From an uncultured Bacteroidales bacterium (GTDB lineage Bacteria; Bacteroidota; Bacteroidia; Bacteroidales; UBA932): a stretch of DNA of 64,000 nt. The notes beneath the pieces are model-generated. The model had not been told where the DNA came from. It was given only the letters and a program-made list of their open reading frames with translations, and did no database searches. Positions 1 to 8,136 of this stretch are shown here, one piece after another (positions within the stretch are counted from its first letter, which is position 1; every line of letters starts with the position of its first letter). The DNA lies in NCBI GenBank assembly GCA_944326255.1, contig CALVDG010000005.1:1-64000 (forward strand), written 5' to 3'. The position numbers and the translations under genes were made by a program.

Positions 1-194
1 ATCGAATTGGCTATGGACGCCGGGTTATAGAGCACACCGAACGGATTGGAGCATATCCCGTAGCCCTCTTCCGCAAGCTTGTTCCCTATCTCCATCGAAA
101 AACATGAGCCCAGCGAGAGTATCCCGGCATCCCTGGTCACTCTTTCCGACCATCCCTTTACTTCAACGACAGTCCTGTTGCGCTCACACTGCAT
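1..194 (-). CDS. GSCFA-domain protein, N-terminal part only (gene runs off the window)
   Basis: The reverse strand from the ATG at 192-194 reads open to the window edge (64 codons). Residues 25-30 read LSLGSC, followed by FSMEIG and then NPFGVLYNP. This is the signature of the GSCFA family, SGNH-hydrolase-like proteins common in Bacteroidota and of unsettled function. The substrate is unknown. It lies 58 nt downstream of the BACON lipoprotein gene on the same strand and could be the last gene of that transcript. Only the start of the domain is visible, so nothing can be said about catalytic residues further on. Confidence 0.8.
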   Translation of the reverse strand, partial: MQCERNRTVVEVKGWSERVTRDAGILSLGSCFSMEIGNKLAEEGYGICSNPFGVLYNPASIANS

Positions 195-252
195 TTGTTT
201 GAGGTATTAATGTTTTACAGTATGTGAGTTTCTTGGAACGTTATTGTATTGG

Positions 253-2082
253 TCATTCGGCGACAAATGTCTCGGAAAAGAAGGTCTTACCGACAATATC
301 GGTGTATCCGAAAGCGAAAGCTGTATATTCTGTCCCTTTGGTCAGTCCATCAGGATTGTATATCAGTTCATCGAAAGTTATCCTTGTATTCAGCATATCG
401 TTGATGACATAGTATGAGAGCACGGATGCGATTTTAACGTCGTCTGTGTCATATCCGTCGAAGAATGAAGTCTCGAGGACTCCGTACACGTAATATTCAT
501 CGGGACAAGGTGTGAATTTGACCGATGCATTAGATGCACTTTTGTTAAGGATCTCGATGTTGACATCGATGTTCACATCATCAGAGCCATCGTCTGCATT
601 GGTTACCAGGGAGCTTGTGGTGAGATCGGAGATTCTGGTACCGTATTCGCTGATAGCCAGAACGCCGATGAACTGTCGGGTCTCAGGAGTAGCGGCATCG
701 CCCATCATATCATAATTGGACAGTGTCTGTGTGCCGGTGTGTACAAGTTCGCTCATCCAGTCAACGCCGGAAGAAGCCAGTATGTCCAGAACATCCTCTG
801 TCATCTCCTCAAGAGTCGGATATGCCTCGATAATCTCGTAGGGGAGGGTGTATGCAAACCATTTCAGGTCGGGGTCCGAGGGTATAATTTCGGCTGAGAA
901 GGTAGTTGCCATGACGTCTTTCGGTACAATGGTGAAAGTGCAGTTGACTTTTTCAAGCCTCTGAGCGGTAAACTCTTCTTTCATGAGCGGAGTGGTGACG
1001 ACTCCTGATACATCGCATCCAAAGGCGAAAACTACGTATTCTTCTCCGTCGTTGAGCTCATTGAAGGAGCCTGACTGGTTGTGGTAGTAGAGAACCTGGC
1101 CCATACCGGTCCCTGAGGACTGTGACTCTTCCAGCAGCTCTTCCGCGATTCTGTCGGCGGCATCCTCTCCGTAAGCGTCAAACTCAGACTTGGGCATTAC
1201 ATTCCAGTAGTACTGGACATATATGCTGCTTGGGATTACATTGATCCTCATCCCCTCAAGCGTGGGACGGACCATGAAATCAAACGTACATTCCTGCTGC
1301 TCAGGCTCAGTGGTGGTGAATTCCTGCTTGAATACCTTGGAGGTGACAGTGCCGTCGTGGTTGAGCCCGTAAGCGTAGAACACATATTTGGACATGGGTT
1401 TGTCAAGGGTAATCTCGTAGTTCTCCATGGCTCCCGTTCTGGTGAACATGGCGATGCACTCCTCTTCTGTGATGCCTTCTTCCCCGAAGGTCATGCCCCA
1501 TTCGATGAAGTAATTGATGTCCTGCTCAAAGAATTCTCTGCTGTTTTCCTCCAGAGCGTAGTAATCATCATAATCGGAGGCCATGGCGATGTAGGTGGCC
1601 TCAAGGTCGGACGGGATGCAGTTGACTGTCACTGACCTGGAGCTGGTGCTGACTATCTCGATCTGGAATGAAAGCCCGGTGTCCTGGATGAAGTCATCGT
1701 CTTCATCATCGGGATTGTCCGGGGTAGTGCCGTTCTGAGTCACTGTCACCGTGACATGCTCCGCTCCGGCATAGGACAGGGTGATTTCCGCGCTGCGGCT
1801 GTCCTCCGTTTCATTGGCGGCGACATTGGCTATGACGGAGGCTTCGGTGGTCTCCTTTATGCTGAGCCAGCCGCAGTCCTCTGCTGCAGCAGTCAGCTGC
1901 TGGCCTTCTACAGGGTTTGCAATGGAGTAGTTGATGGTTATGTCCCCTCCGGCGGCCTCAGCGGTTACAGTCTCCTGAGTCTGTATCACAGGAGATTCCT
2001 TCACAGTCTCCGTATTCTCGGGGGTGCAGCCTGCGAGCAGTGCAAATGCTGCAAAAGGAATTAATGCAAATATTTTTTTCAT
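253..2082 (-). CDS. BACON-domain surface lipoprotein with four C-terminal repeat units
   Basis: 609 residues. A signal peptide ends in a lipobox (LLAGC, Cys at about residue 19), so the protein is expected to be a lipoprotein. Residues about 38-115 form one BACON domain, seen from the NPVEGQ, WLSI and VTVTQ positions. An acidic linker (DNPDDEDDD) follows. The rest appears to consist of about four units of roughly 110 residues, starting near GLSFQIEI, CTFDFMV, CTFTIVP and VNIEIL, each with a PSD-like turn and an aromatic Y/W segment. BACON domains are Bacteroidota modules thought to bind carbohydrate or mucin; the repeat units are not recognised. The gene starts 24 nt after the end of the related lipoprotein gene 2107-3489, so the two are probably cotranscribed. 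Confidence 0.85.
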   Translation of the reverse strand: MKKIFALIPFAAFALLAGCTPENTETVKESPVIQTQETVTAEAAGGDITINYSIANPVEGQQLTAAAEDCGWLSIKETTEASVIANVAANETEDSRSAEITLSYAGAEHVTVTVTQNGTTPDNPDDEDDDFIQDTGLSFQIEIVSTSSRSVTVNCIPSDLEATYIAMASDYDDYYALEENSREFFEQDINYFIEWGMTFGEEGITEEECIAMFTRTGAMENYEITLDKPMSKYVFYAYGLNHDGTVTSKVFKQEFTTTEPEQQECTFDFMVRPTLEGMRINVIPSSIYVQYYWNVMPKSEFDAYGEDAADRIAEELLEESQSSGTGMGQVLYYHNQSGSFNELNDGEEYVVFAFGCDVSGVVTTPLMKEEFTAQRLEKVNCTFTIVPKDVMATTFSAEIIPSDPDLKWFAYTLPYEIIEAYPTLEEMTEDVLDILASSGVDWMSELVHTGTQTLSNYDMMGDAATPETRQFIGVLAISEYGTRISDLTTSSLVTNADDGSDDVNIDVNIEILNKSASNASVKFTPCPDEYYVYGVLETSFFDGYDTDDVKIASVLSYYVINDMLNTRITFDELIYNPDGLTKGTEYTAFAFGYTDIVGKTFFSETFVAE

Positions 2083-2106
2083 GTCTTGTAAGTTGTTCGT
2101 TAATTA

Positions 2107-3489
2107 TTAATATGTGGGCAGTTCCTGCTTGAACAGGATAGTAGGAGTGCTTGCCAGATTGTAGTAGTATAAATTTACAAATCCGCTTCGGTTCTCCTCA
2201 TAGCCGGGGGTGACATCAGAACTGGAGAGCACTGTGAACCTGATAACGCAGTTCTCACTGTCTACACTTACGTCGGTCACCCAGTCAGAGCAATTGTATC
2301 CGGCACTGGCGCTCAGTTCTTGGCCTTCAATGGGGTTCTTTAAGACGAAAGGTACTTCATATGAACCGCCCTCCATCGGTATGACAGTGTTGTTGTCCCA
2401 TTCGACAGTGAGTTCCGGCCGGGCTGCGGAATGGAAAGGCACTTTGGTTATACCGTTGGAGGTGACAGTGCCGTCCGTGTTCAGGCCGTATGCGTATATA
2501 TAGTAGTCGGTATCGGCGTTGTACAGGTATTCATAACAATCCTGCTCCGAACCGGTGTAGATATAATCCTCAATGCTGCCGGGATTACCGAGCCAGTCTT
2601 CCGAAAGGAAATATTCAATGTTTTCTTCAATCAGTGCCATGTCGCTTCCGAAAGCATCAAATTCGGTTTTTTCCATTACAGCTCTGTAATATGTGGCTTC
2701 CTCATCTGATACTGTGATGTTGAAATATACGCCGTCAGAGGACACGGACGTGATATCGATGGTAAAGGTAAGTCCTTCTTCGACTACTTCTTCCTCTGCT
2801 TCCTGAATGAATGTTATCGGCGTGATATCATCTGCTCCCGGATAGCTTAGCGATATAGTGCCGTGTCTGGGTCCGCTGCCCGGTTCGGAGTCATTCCCGG
2901 CTACGGTAAAGGCGATGATGCCGTCTTGTGTGCCGGTTACGGTAATCCAGTCCTGCTCCGGTACTGCCTTAAGCGCGGCGTCTTCCGCCGGGTGTTCTAT
3001 GGAGTAGGCGGCTGTATAGGTTCCTCCTTCAACGGGGACAACAGTCGTGCTGTCCCAAGTGACGTTCACGACCGGAGTCTCGGGTGTTTCAGGATCGTCA
3101 GGATCTTCGATGGCTGGTGCGGACTGGGTGACTTCCACTTTGACAGTCTCTGCGTCGGGATATTCAACGGTGATGACGGCAGTCCTGTTCTCGGGATTCT
3201 CTTCGTCAGTCTCGTATTTGAGGACATCGAATGTCAAAGCGGTCTCGGTAAACACGGGACTGTCAATCCAGTCGCAGTCTGGAGTCACTTTGGTCTGCCC
3301 GGCACCGTTCTCCACCGGGTCGGTTATCGTTACCTTGAGGGTTATTGTCTCCCCTTCTGCCTTGACTGTACGGCATTCCTCAATATTGACAACGGGCTTG
3401 GCGGCTGGGGTTTCTTTCTCTTCTTTCTGGCAGCTCACGACAGCGGCCATGGCGGCTGCAATAAGGATTGTGGATAAGGACTTTCTCAT
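2107..3489 (-). CDS. Multi-BACON surface lipoprotein
   Basis: 460 residues from the ATG at 3487-3489, chosen because it begins a short basic N-terminus, a hydrophobic stretch and the lipobox VVSC. The frame extends 33 codons further upstream, but those residues are not signal-like and would cover the divergent promoter region. There are three BACON-like segments: about residues 30-125, 140-235 and 365-460. Between the second and third lies one unit (GLTFTIDI...TEFDAFG) that resembles the repeat units of the neighbour 253-2082. Together the pair looks like a paralogous lipoprotein set. The divergent Crp/Fnr-type regulator and the inverted repeat at 3563-3576 suggest common regulation. The ligand is unknown. 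Confidence 0.85.
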   Translation of the reverse strand: MRKSLSTILIAAAMAAVVSCQKEEKETPAAKPVVNIEECRTVKAEGETITLKVTITDPVENGAGQTKVTPDCDWIDSPVFTETALTFDVLKYETDEENPENRTAVITVEYPDAETVKVEVTQSAPAIEDPDDPETPETPVVNVTWDSTTVVPVEGGTYTAAYSIEHPAEDAALKAVPEQDWITVTGTQDGIIAFTVAGNDSEPGSGPRHGTISLSYPGADDITPITFIQEAEEEVVEEGLTFTIDITSVSSDGVYFNITVSDEEATYYRAVMEKTEFDAFGSDMALIEENIEYFLSEDWLGNPGSIEDYIYTGSEQDCYEYLYNADTDYYIYAYGLNTDGTVTSNGITKVPFHSAARPELTVEWDNNTVIPMEGGSYEVPFVLKNPIEGQELSASAGYNCSDWVTDVSVDSENCVIRFTVLSSSDVTPGYEENRSGFVNLYYYNLASTPTILFKQELPTY

Positions 3490-3562
3490 AATAGCGTATA
3501 GTATGGTTATATGACAAGAATTCTGTCGGATGCAAAAATGTTCAATGTTTTTGAAATAAAAG

Positions 3563-3576
3563 TTGACAAATGTCAA
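3563..3576. promoter_or_regulatory. Inverted repeat TTGACA-AA-TGTCAA, candidate Crp/Fnr-family operator
   Basis: Perfect 6-bp half-sites separated by 2 bp, resembling the FNR-type pattern TTGA(T/C)-N4-(A/G)TCAA. It lies in the 136-bp gap between the lipoprotein gene (start 3489, reverse) and the regulator gene (start 3626, forward). It falls where the -33 box of the forward promoter (TATTTTTG at 3596-3603) should be. It also lies just upstream of the -33 position expected for a reverse-strand -7-like box (CATTTTTG, 3533-3540). That is where a class II activator would bind for both genes. Binding is inferred, not shown. Confidence 0.5.
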
Positions 3577-3595
3577 CACTTGCTCCAATATTCCG

Positions 3596-3603
3596 TATTT
3601 TTG
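3596..3603 (+). promoter_or_regulatory. -7 box (TATTTTTG) of the Crp/Fnr-type regulator gene
   Basis: Matches TAnnTTTG exactly, 22 bp before the start codon at 3626. No TTTG lies 19-21 bp upstream; that position is occupied by the inverted repeat 3563-3576, which suggests activator dependence or autoregulation. Confidence 0.45.
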
Positions 3604-3625
3604 TATAGAATTAAAAGTAACGGAT

Positions 3626-4201
3626 ATGAATGATGTGATGGAATGTTTTTCACGGGAAGGCAGTTTTATCCTTCCTGAGGATCTTGCTCATAAGATTTTT
3701 TCCGGGGCAGAAGATGTCTGGGTTGGCCCTAGGGAGAGTGTAATCGGGTATGGCAAGGTTGACACCAATATATACATAGTCGCTGAAGGTATCCTGAGAG
3801 CCGGGTATTTTGACGGCAATAAAGAAGTTACGCTGGCTTTTACGGATATCGGCACCATGTTCATGTCCCTTCACGGATACTTTGCCGGGAAACCTGCGTT
3901 CATCTATTATCAGGCATGCAGCAAATGTCTGTTGAAGAGGATATCCAAGGAGTTTTTCGACAATCTGATAGAGGAGTCGCCGGTGTTTGCCCGCTGGGTG
4001 TATTCGGTGGCGATACATCAGCTGTATGCTCTTGAAAGGAAAGTTTCCCTTATCAACGGGACGGTCAAGGAACGGTATCTGGCACTGATCAAGAATAGGC
4101 CGGATATCATCAAGAATGTCTCAATGAAGGTAATTGCCAGCTATTTAGGTGTTTCGCCCTATTATCTGTGCCGGTTGAAAAAGACTCTTTTGAACGAATA
4201 A
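3626..4201 (+). CDS. Crp/Fnr-family transcriptional regulator
   Basis: 191 residues from ATG 3626. The N-terminal two thirds is a cyclic-nucleotide-binding-like beta-roll (residues about 20-110, with IYIVAEGILRAGYF as the central strand pair). A long helix follows, then a winged helix with recognition segment VSMKVIASYLGVSPYYLCRLKK near the C-terminus. This matches the Bacteroidota branch of the Crp/Fnr superfamily. No Cys cluster typical of an Fe-S FNR sensor is seen, so the effector is unknown. An in-frame ATG 21 codons upstream would place the start inside the inverted repeat and is less likely. It is transcribed divergently from the two BACON lipoprotein genes, which are its likely targets. 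Confidence 0.85.
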   Translation: MNDVMECFSREGSFILPEDLAHKIFSGAEDVWVGPRESVIGYGKVDTNIYIVAEGILRAGYFDGNKEVTLAFTDIGTMFMSLHGYFAGKPAFIYYQACSKCLLKRISKEFFDNLIEESPVFARWVYSVAIHQLYALERKVSLINGTVKERYLALIKNRPDIIKNVSMKVIASYLGVSPYYLCRLKKTLLNE

Positions 4202-4203
4202 AT

Positions 4204-4234
4204 TTTGGAAATTGGGAAAATTGCTATACTTTTG
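4204..4234 (+). promoter_or_regulatory. Promoter of tRNA-Ser: TTTG-N19-TACTTTTG
   Basis: TTTG at 4204-4207 and TACTTTTG at 4227-4234 with exactly 19 bp between, a full match to the Bacteroidetes housekeeping consensus. It begins right after the regulator stop codon and ends 21 bp before the tRNA. Confidence 0.75.
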
Positions 4235-4255
4235 CCTCCCACATTAAGACTGAAT

Positions 4256-4342
4256 GGTGAGGTGGGTGAGTGGCTTAAACCAGCAGTTTGCTAAACTGCC
4301 GTACGGGTTACCGTACCGGGGGTTCGAATCCCCCCCTCACCG
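4256..4342 (+). tRNA. tRNA-Ser (anticodon GCT)
   Basis: 87 nt. Acceptor stem GGTGAGG (4256-4262) pairs with CCTCACC (4335-4341), discriminator G at 4342. Anticodon stem GCAGT/ACTGC encloses the loop TTGCTAA, giving GCT. There is a long variable arm (CCGTACGGGTTACCGTACCGG region), as class II serine tRNAs have, and a T-loop GGTTCGAATCC. The 3' CCA is not encoded. Confidence 0.95.
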
Positions 4343-4359
4343 CAAAAGGGTGCAAAGAG

Positions 4360-4388
4360 GCCGCAGAGCTTGCTCTAGCGGCTTTTTT
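4360..4388 (+). terminator. Intrinsic terminator after tRNA-Ser
   Basis: Stem GCCGC-AGAGC, loop TT, GCTCT-(A)-GCGGC, with one bulged A, followed by six T (4383-4388). It lies 17 nt after the tRNA end. Confidence 0.8.
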
Positions 4389-4424
4389 GTACCTTTTTGC
4401 AAAGCCCGCCGCCAGGCGGGCGCG

Positions 4425-4508
4425 GATGTGCGGCTGCAGGGAGCAAATCCCCCGGTGAGGGTAGTCAGAGGCCCGGTTTCGTGATGTGCGACCGCAGGGA
4501 GCAAATCC
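4425..4508 (+). repeat. Pair of 26-bp direct repeats
   Basis: Copies at 4425-4450 and 4483-4508 read GATGTGCG, a 3-nt variable part (GCT or ACC, with the flanking G), then GCAGGGAGCAAATCC. The start-to-start distance is 58 bp. Only two copies are present. Confidence 0.6.
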
Positions 4509-5007
4509 GAAGCACTTGCAAAAACGTGTATCGTTCCGAGCGGTCAGGCCAGCATCTTCTCTGGAATGGCGGGCACAATGGTAACTGCGAGAGCGGGCCT
4601 GAACCGTAACTGGCCAATAATCAAAGGCTTCCAGAAGCATGGCGTTCTTGCCGCGCCCTCAGATATTGACTAGAATCTCTCGTTAGAATCATAACTGTCA
4701 CATATTAGGTATGTTGCATTTTACGGGTGCTTCTCTAGTTACCATTGCCGCACATTTCCGTATCACCTTCGGTAAATACCGCCCCAGTCTGACATACACC
4801 GTTGTACATGCGTCCCCGTCTCGGGAATACATACCTGAGCCTGAAGCGCAACATGAAGTGACTCTGGACGTTTGAGAAGTGCCCTGAGACCGGGCTTCCA
4901 AGGACTTTCATAACCCGTTTTGTCCTATTGACCTGCTTTTGTTTTGAACCGTCGGTGCAGAGTGGTTAAGTATATTATTGAATATCAACGCATTGTGTTA
5001 GAGCAAT

Positions 5008-5120
5008 GCACGTTTAACGGCTTTGAAAACCGGCCAAATGTGCGGTGCTTTTTGTAATGCATTGTGAATTGGGCATGATTTTCCATAGCCGCACCGTCAC
5101 TTCAAAAACAGACATCCGCC
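5008..5120 (+). repeat. 113-bp intergenic repeat, copy A
   Basis: Aligns by eye along its full length with the reverse complement of 17049-17163, about two thirds identical with small gaps. Shared blocks include CAAATGTGC, GATTTTC, CCGCACC and ACTTCAAAAA. It begins with a stem-loop: GCACGTTT (5008-5015) pairs with AAATGTGC (5036-5043) when a G-T pair is allowed. Copy B keeps this stem as a perfect 9-bp match. The conserved stem hints at a structured element rather than chance similarity. Confidence 0.6.
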
Positions 5121-5470
5121 ACGGAGTTGGGAGAAGCCCGATATCGTTTAGTTGATGATTATCCATAAAGATACCCATAAGACAGTCAAAGAGAATGTAT
5201 GCGCTTTCATGACTCTTGACTCTTGCTTTTGTGTCCAATCTTTCGGCACACTTCACTCAACCGTATGCACGCGCATCCTTGTTTGTTGTAATTATCTGGC
5301 AATCAATGCAAAACCATTTAGACGGATGGATTTCAACACTTCACAGAGCGGCGAAATCCATTCGTTGTATTGATAAGTTACTGAGGATAAACATGATGCG
5401 CTAAGAATAGATGCTCGTACTTTCCGTAAATACATCGGCGAAATGTGTCGCAGGTGACGGGGTGGCGTGG

Positions 5471-5528
5471 AGGCAGGCGGGGAGAAAAGACTTGCCTCCC
5501 TCGGCCTAGTCTTTTCGACCGCCTGCCT
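5471..5528. repeat. Large hairpin (18 paired bp in two blocks)
   Basis: AGGCAGGCGG (5471-5480) pairs perfectly with CCGCCTGCCT (5519-5528). Inside it AAAAGACT (5485-5492) pairs perfectly with AGTCTTTT (5508-5515), with short interior loops and a 15-nt apical loop. There is no T-tract after it, so it is not an ordinary terminator. Confidence 0.65.
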
Positions 5529-5567
5529 ACAACGCTGTCAGAGGAATGAGCGGGGTATGCGGATTCG

Positions 5568-5615
5568 CCGGGAGAAAGTGCCCTGGATTCGCACTGAATT
5601 GGCACACTTTCCCGG
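5568..5615. repeat. Imperfect hairpin
   Basis: CCGGGAGAAAGTGCC (5568-5582) pairs with GGCACACTTTCCCGG (5601-5615), with small bulges. It is the second of three consecutive hairpins in this gene-free region. Confidence 0.5.
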
Positions 5616-5707
5616 GAAGGTCCGGGAGGATTGCCGCATGGGTGGAGATGGCAGTGTCTGCCAGAGACCTGTCCTCTGTCGCTTTTGAGAAGTACTTGGT
5701 AACTAGG

Positions 5708-5782
5708 CGAATGCAAAATGGTGCGGAGGATAGGGGTGCCCGAAAACCGTCAAAATGCCCGGAATCCGCCACCCCTGTCCTC
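5708..5782. repeat. Hairpin and sequence shared with 57.6 kb
   Basis: GAGGATAGGGGTG (5726-5738) pairs with CACCCCTGTCCTC (5770-5782) with a single G-T pair. Just before it, CGAATGCA (5708-5715) and GTGCGGAGGATAGG (5721-5734) occur in the same order in the reverse complement of 57598-57630. Confidence 0.55.
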
Positions 5783-6123
5783 GGCCCTATTTGTGTATGC
5801 ATCTGAATGCGAGCAAGTTGTCATTATGTGGCACAGGATAGGTGTCTTGGACATGGCAATGGACTTGGATGAAAGTCGTGGGGAGAGTCGGGAGAACTTG
5901 CCCGGCGGCTCTTCTCCTACCTTGAGCCGCGTAAAGTAGTAGCCGTAGTCTGGCTGATGGCCTGGAAGAACTCCACAAGCCTGTCACTGCCGATATTACG
6001 TGATAGCTGTTGCCTGGCCGGATTGGTTCTTCGGATTTGGCGTCACAGAGTCTTAAGCCGGACAAGGTGACAGCCATAGGATAATCTTTGCGGATAATCA
6101 TTTTAATTTTTTGCGGCACGGGC

Positions 6124-6152
6124 TTTGCGATAGGACAAAGCGATTATCTTTG
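6124..6152 (+). promoter_or_regulatory. Candidate promoter of the WG-repeat/caspase-like gene
   Basis: TATCTTTG (6145-6152) fits TAnnTTTG. TTTG at 6124-6127 is 17 bp upstream, slightly closer than the usual 19-21. The start codon follows 22 bp later. Confidence 0.5.
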
Positions 6153-6174
6153 TAGGGATATTCGCCAAGTGTAT

Positions 6175-8136
6175 ATGAGAAAATTCAGATTTGCCGCATA
6201 TCTGTGCCTGACGGTGTTGATGGCTGCAGCCGGAAGGATGCCGGTGCGGGCACAGGATTTGGAACCATACCGGGACTGGTTCGGAAGCTACGGCTTCACG
6301 GACAGTCTCGGTAATATCGTTATAGAATGCAGGTTCGATGATGTCAAGGGCTTTACCGAGGGATACGCTCCGGTGCTTTCGCGCGGAGGCAACGTCCTGG
6401 GTGAGGGCGGAGTCTTCGGGACTCTGTCGCCTACGTTGAAGTGGGGCTATATCGATACCTCGGGCATGATAGTGATACCCTGTCAGTTTGACCTTGCGGA
6501 CCAGTTCTCGGAGGGCTATGCTGCCGTGATGTCAGGTAACAAATGGGGCTTTATAGACCATGTCGGCGACACTCTGGTCTCGTACAAATACGATGAGGTG
6601 CGCAAGTTCGTCAACGGATATGCGGCAGTGCGTCACGGGCAGAAGTGGGGCTATATAGATACGGAGGGCCAGGAGCTGGTACCGTGTGTCTACGATGTGG
6701 CCGGCAGTTTCGGACAGGACGGTTTTGCGGCTGTGACCAGGGCCGACTCCTCCGGCTTCGTGTTCCGCAACGGCAACTGGTACGCCACCAAGGACAGAGC
6801 CTTGAACTGGATCCGCGGCATACCTTTCTCTATCTATGCCAAGGACAAGATGATGAACAGCATGAACGAGTGGCAGCGTCTGGAGCCGGGCGAGTCTGTG
6901 GCGGACTGGGAGGCCAGGGTCAATGACGAGACTTTCATGGCCAGGCTTGACGGTCTGGAACTGCGTTTCGGAGCAGGATATCTGACTGCCAACCAGCTGG
7001 AGAATCCTGAGTGTCTTCTTGGTGATTATGATTCACTGGCCGGTACGTTTGCAGTGAGTGTGCGGGAGGGCTCCAGGGAGTACCGTCTGGACCTGATGGT
7101 GCCTGCGGAGGACACCGCTTCCGTGCGCAGTGGCTGGAAGAGGGCCAGATCTCAGTTCAGTTATTTTATCAACAATGACCGGCCTGCGATAGCCGGTGCG
7201 GTCTTTACTCTCCCGGGCCGGAAAGTCTATGAATGGAAAAATCCGGAGTATGACGCGGCGGGTCATCATCTGCTGCTGGATTATGATCTGGATGATGTGG
7301 ATTTTACCCTTCCGGGCAAGATATACCGGGAGACACTCAAGTATGTCCGGGATTCTTCTGTGGCCGATACCGACAGCCGTCTGCCAGACGGGTCAGGACG
7401 TAATACGGACACCTATGCGATAGTCATAGCCAATGAGCATTACCTTTCCGGAGAGTCCGTTCCTTATGCGTTGAATGACGGAAAGATATTCTGCGAGTAC
7501 TGCAGGGCAGGACTGGGAATCCCCGACAACAATATCCGGTTCCTTACGGATGCCAGGGCGGAGGATATCCGTTCGCTGGAGTCCTGGCTGGACAAGGAGG
7601 CCCGGGTGTTCAATGTGGATACCCGCGTCATAGTTTATTATTCGGGCAAATGTGCTGTGGATGACGGTCTCCGCGAGGTGTTTCTCCTGCCCGTGGACTA
7701 TGTGACCGGCGGAGTCCAGGGCGGTCTGAGCCTGAATTCCATGTATTCCAGACTTCTCAATACGTCGGCTGACAACGCCCTCTTTTTAATAGACGCATCC
7801 TACGGCAAGATAGACAGGGACGGTATGCGCTCTGACGTGTTCTATACTCCTGCTGTGGATATTCAGACTCTGCGGCCTGCCGAGAGGATGGTGACATTCT
7901 ATGCGGCCGGAGCCGACGAGGGGGCCTATCCCTATCCTCAGAAGCGTCACGGACTGTTTACGTATTTTCTTTTAAAGGCCCTGCAGGACCACCCCGGGAT
8001 ATCCTACGGAGAGCTGTTTGATTATATATCCGCCAATGTAGAGCGCGTATCGGAGGAACTTTACGGCAGGACTCAGGAGCCCGAGGTCTACTCGTCCGAA
8101 TGGGACGGAGAGGCCTGGAGGGACTTTACTCTGTAG
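6175..8136 (+). CDS. Secreted WG-repeat protein with a degenerate caspase (C14-like) domain
   Basis: 653 residues from ATG 6175, which opens a clear signal peptide ending near VRAQ; a further 29 upstream codons are open but not signal-like. Residues about 35-200 hold WG repeats, seen as the recurring WGYIDT/WGFIDH, VIPCQFD and F.EGYA.V blocks. Residues about 410-650 have the layout of a C14 caspase-like domain: YAIVIANEHY, then VIVYYSG, then FLIDAS. In active family members YYSG is followed by His-Gly and the DA motif is followed by Cys. Here these positions are Lys492 and Ser542, so the catalytic dyad is missing and the domain is probably non-proteolytic. Its stop codon overlaps the convergent MATE gene by 11 bp. 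Partner and role are unknown. Confidence 0.8.
   Translation: MRKFRFAAYLCLTVLMAAAGRMPVRAQDLEPYRDWFGSYGFTDSLGNIVIECRFDDVKGFTEGYAPVLSRGGNVLGEGGVFGTLSPTLKWGYIDTSGMIVIPCQFDLADQFSEGYAAVMSGNKWGFIDHVGDTLVSYKYDEVRKFVNGYAAVRHGQKWGYIDTEGQELVPCVYDVAGSFGQDGFAAVTRADSSGFVFRNGNWYATKDRALNWIRGIPFSIYAKDKMMNSMNEWQRLEPGESVADWEARVNDETFMARLDGLELRFGAGYLTANQLENPECLLGDYDSLAGTFAVSVREGSREYRLDLMVPAEDTASVRSGWKRARSQFSYFINNDRPAIAGAVFTLPGRKVYEWKNPEYDAAGHHLLLDYDLDDVDFTLPGKIYRETLKYVRDSSVADTDSRLPDGSGRNTDTYAIVIANEHYLSGESVPYALNDGKIFCEYCRAGLGIPDNNIRFLTDARAEDIRSLESWLDKEARVFNVDTRVIVYYSGKCAVDDGLREVFLLPVDYVTGGVQGGLSLNSMYSRLLNTSADNALFLIDASYGKIDRDGMRSDVFYTPAVDIQTLRPAERMVTFYAAGADEGAYPYPQKRHGLFTYFLLKALQDHPGISYGELFDYISANVERVSEELYGRTQEPEVYSSEWDGEAWRDFTL

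Larger units (their letters stand above)
4389..6174. other. Gene-free, palindrome-rich intergenic region
   Basis: About 1.8 kb with no reading frame that looks like a protein on either strand: the open frames are short and overlap each other in conflicting frames. It holds a 26-bp direct repeat, a 113-bp element with a diverged inverted copy at 17.1 kb, three sizeable hairpins between 5.47 and 5.79 kb, and a sequence shared with 57.6 kb. A weak promoter for the WG-repeat gene lies at its end. The gap is large compared with the dense packing elsewhere in the window. Confidence 0.7.

Noticed and set aside
4425..4508. Possible CRISPR array from the 26-bp direct repeats
   Set aside because: Only two copies with a 32-nt spacer, three mismatches, and no cas genes anywhere in the window.
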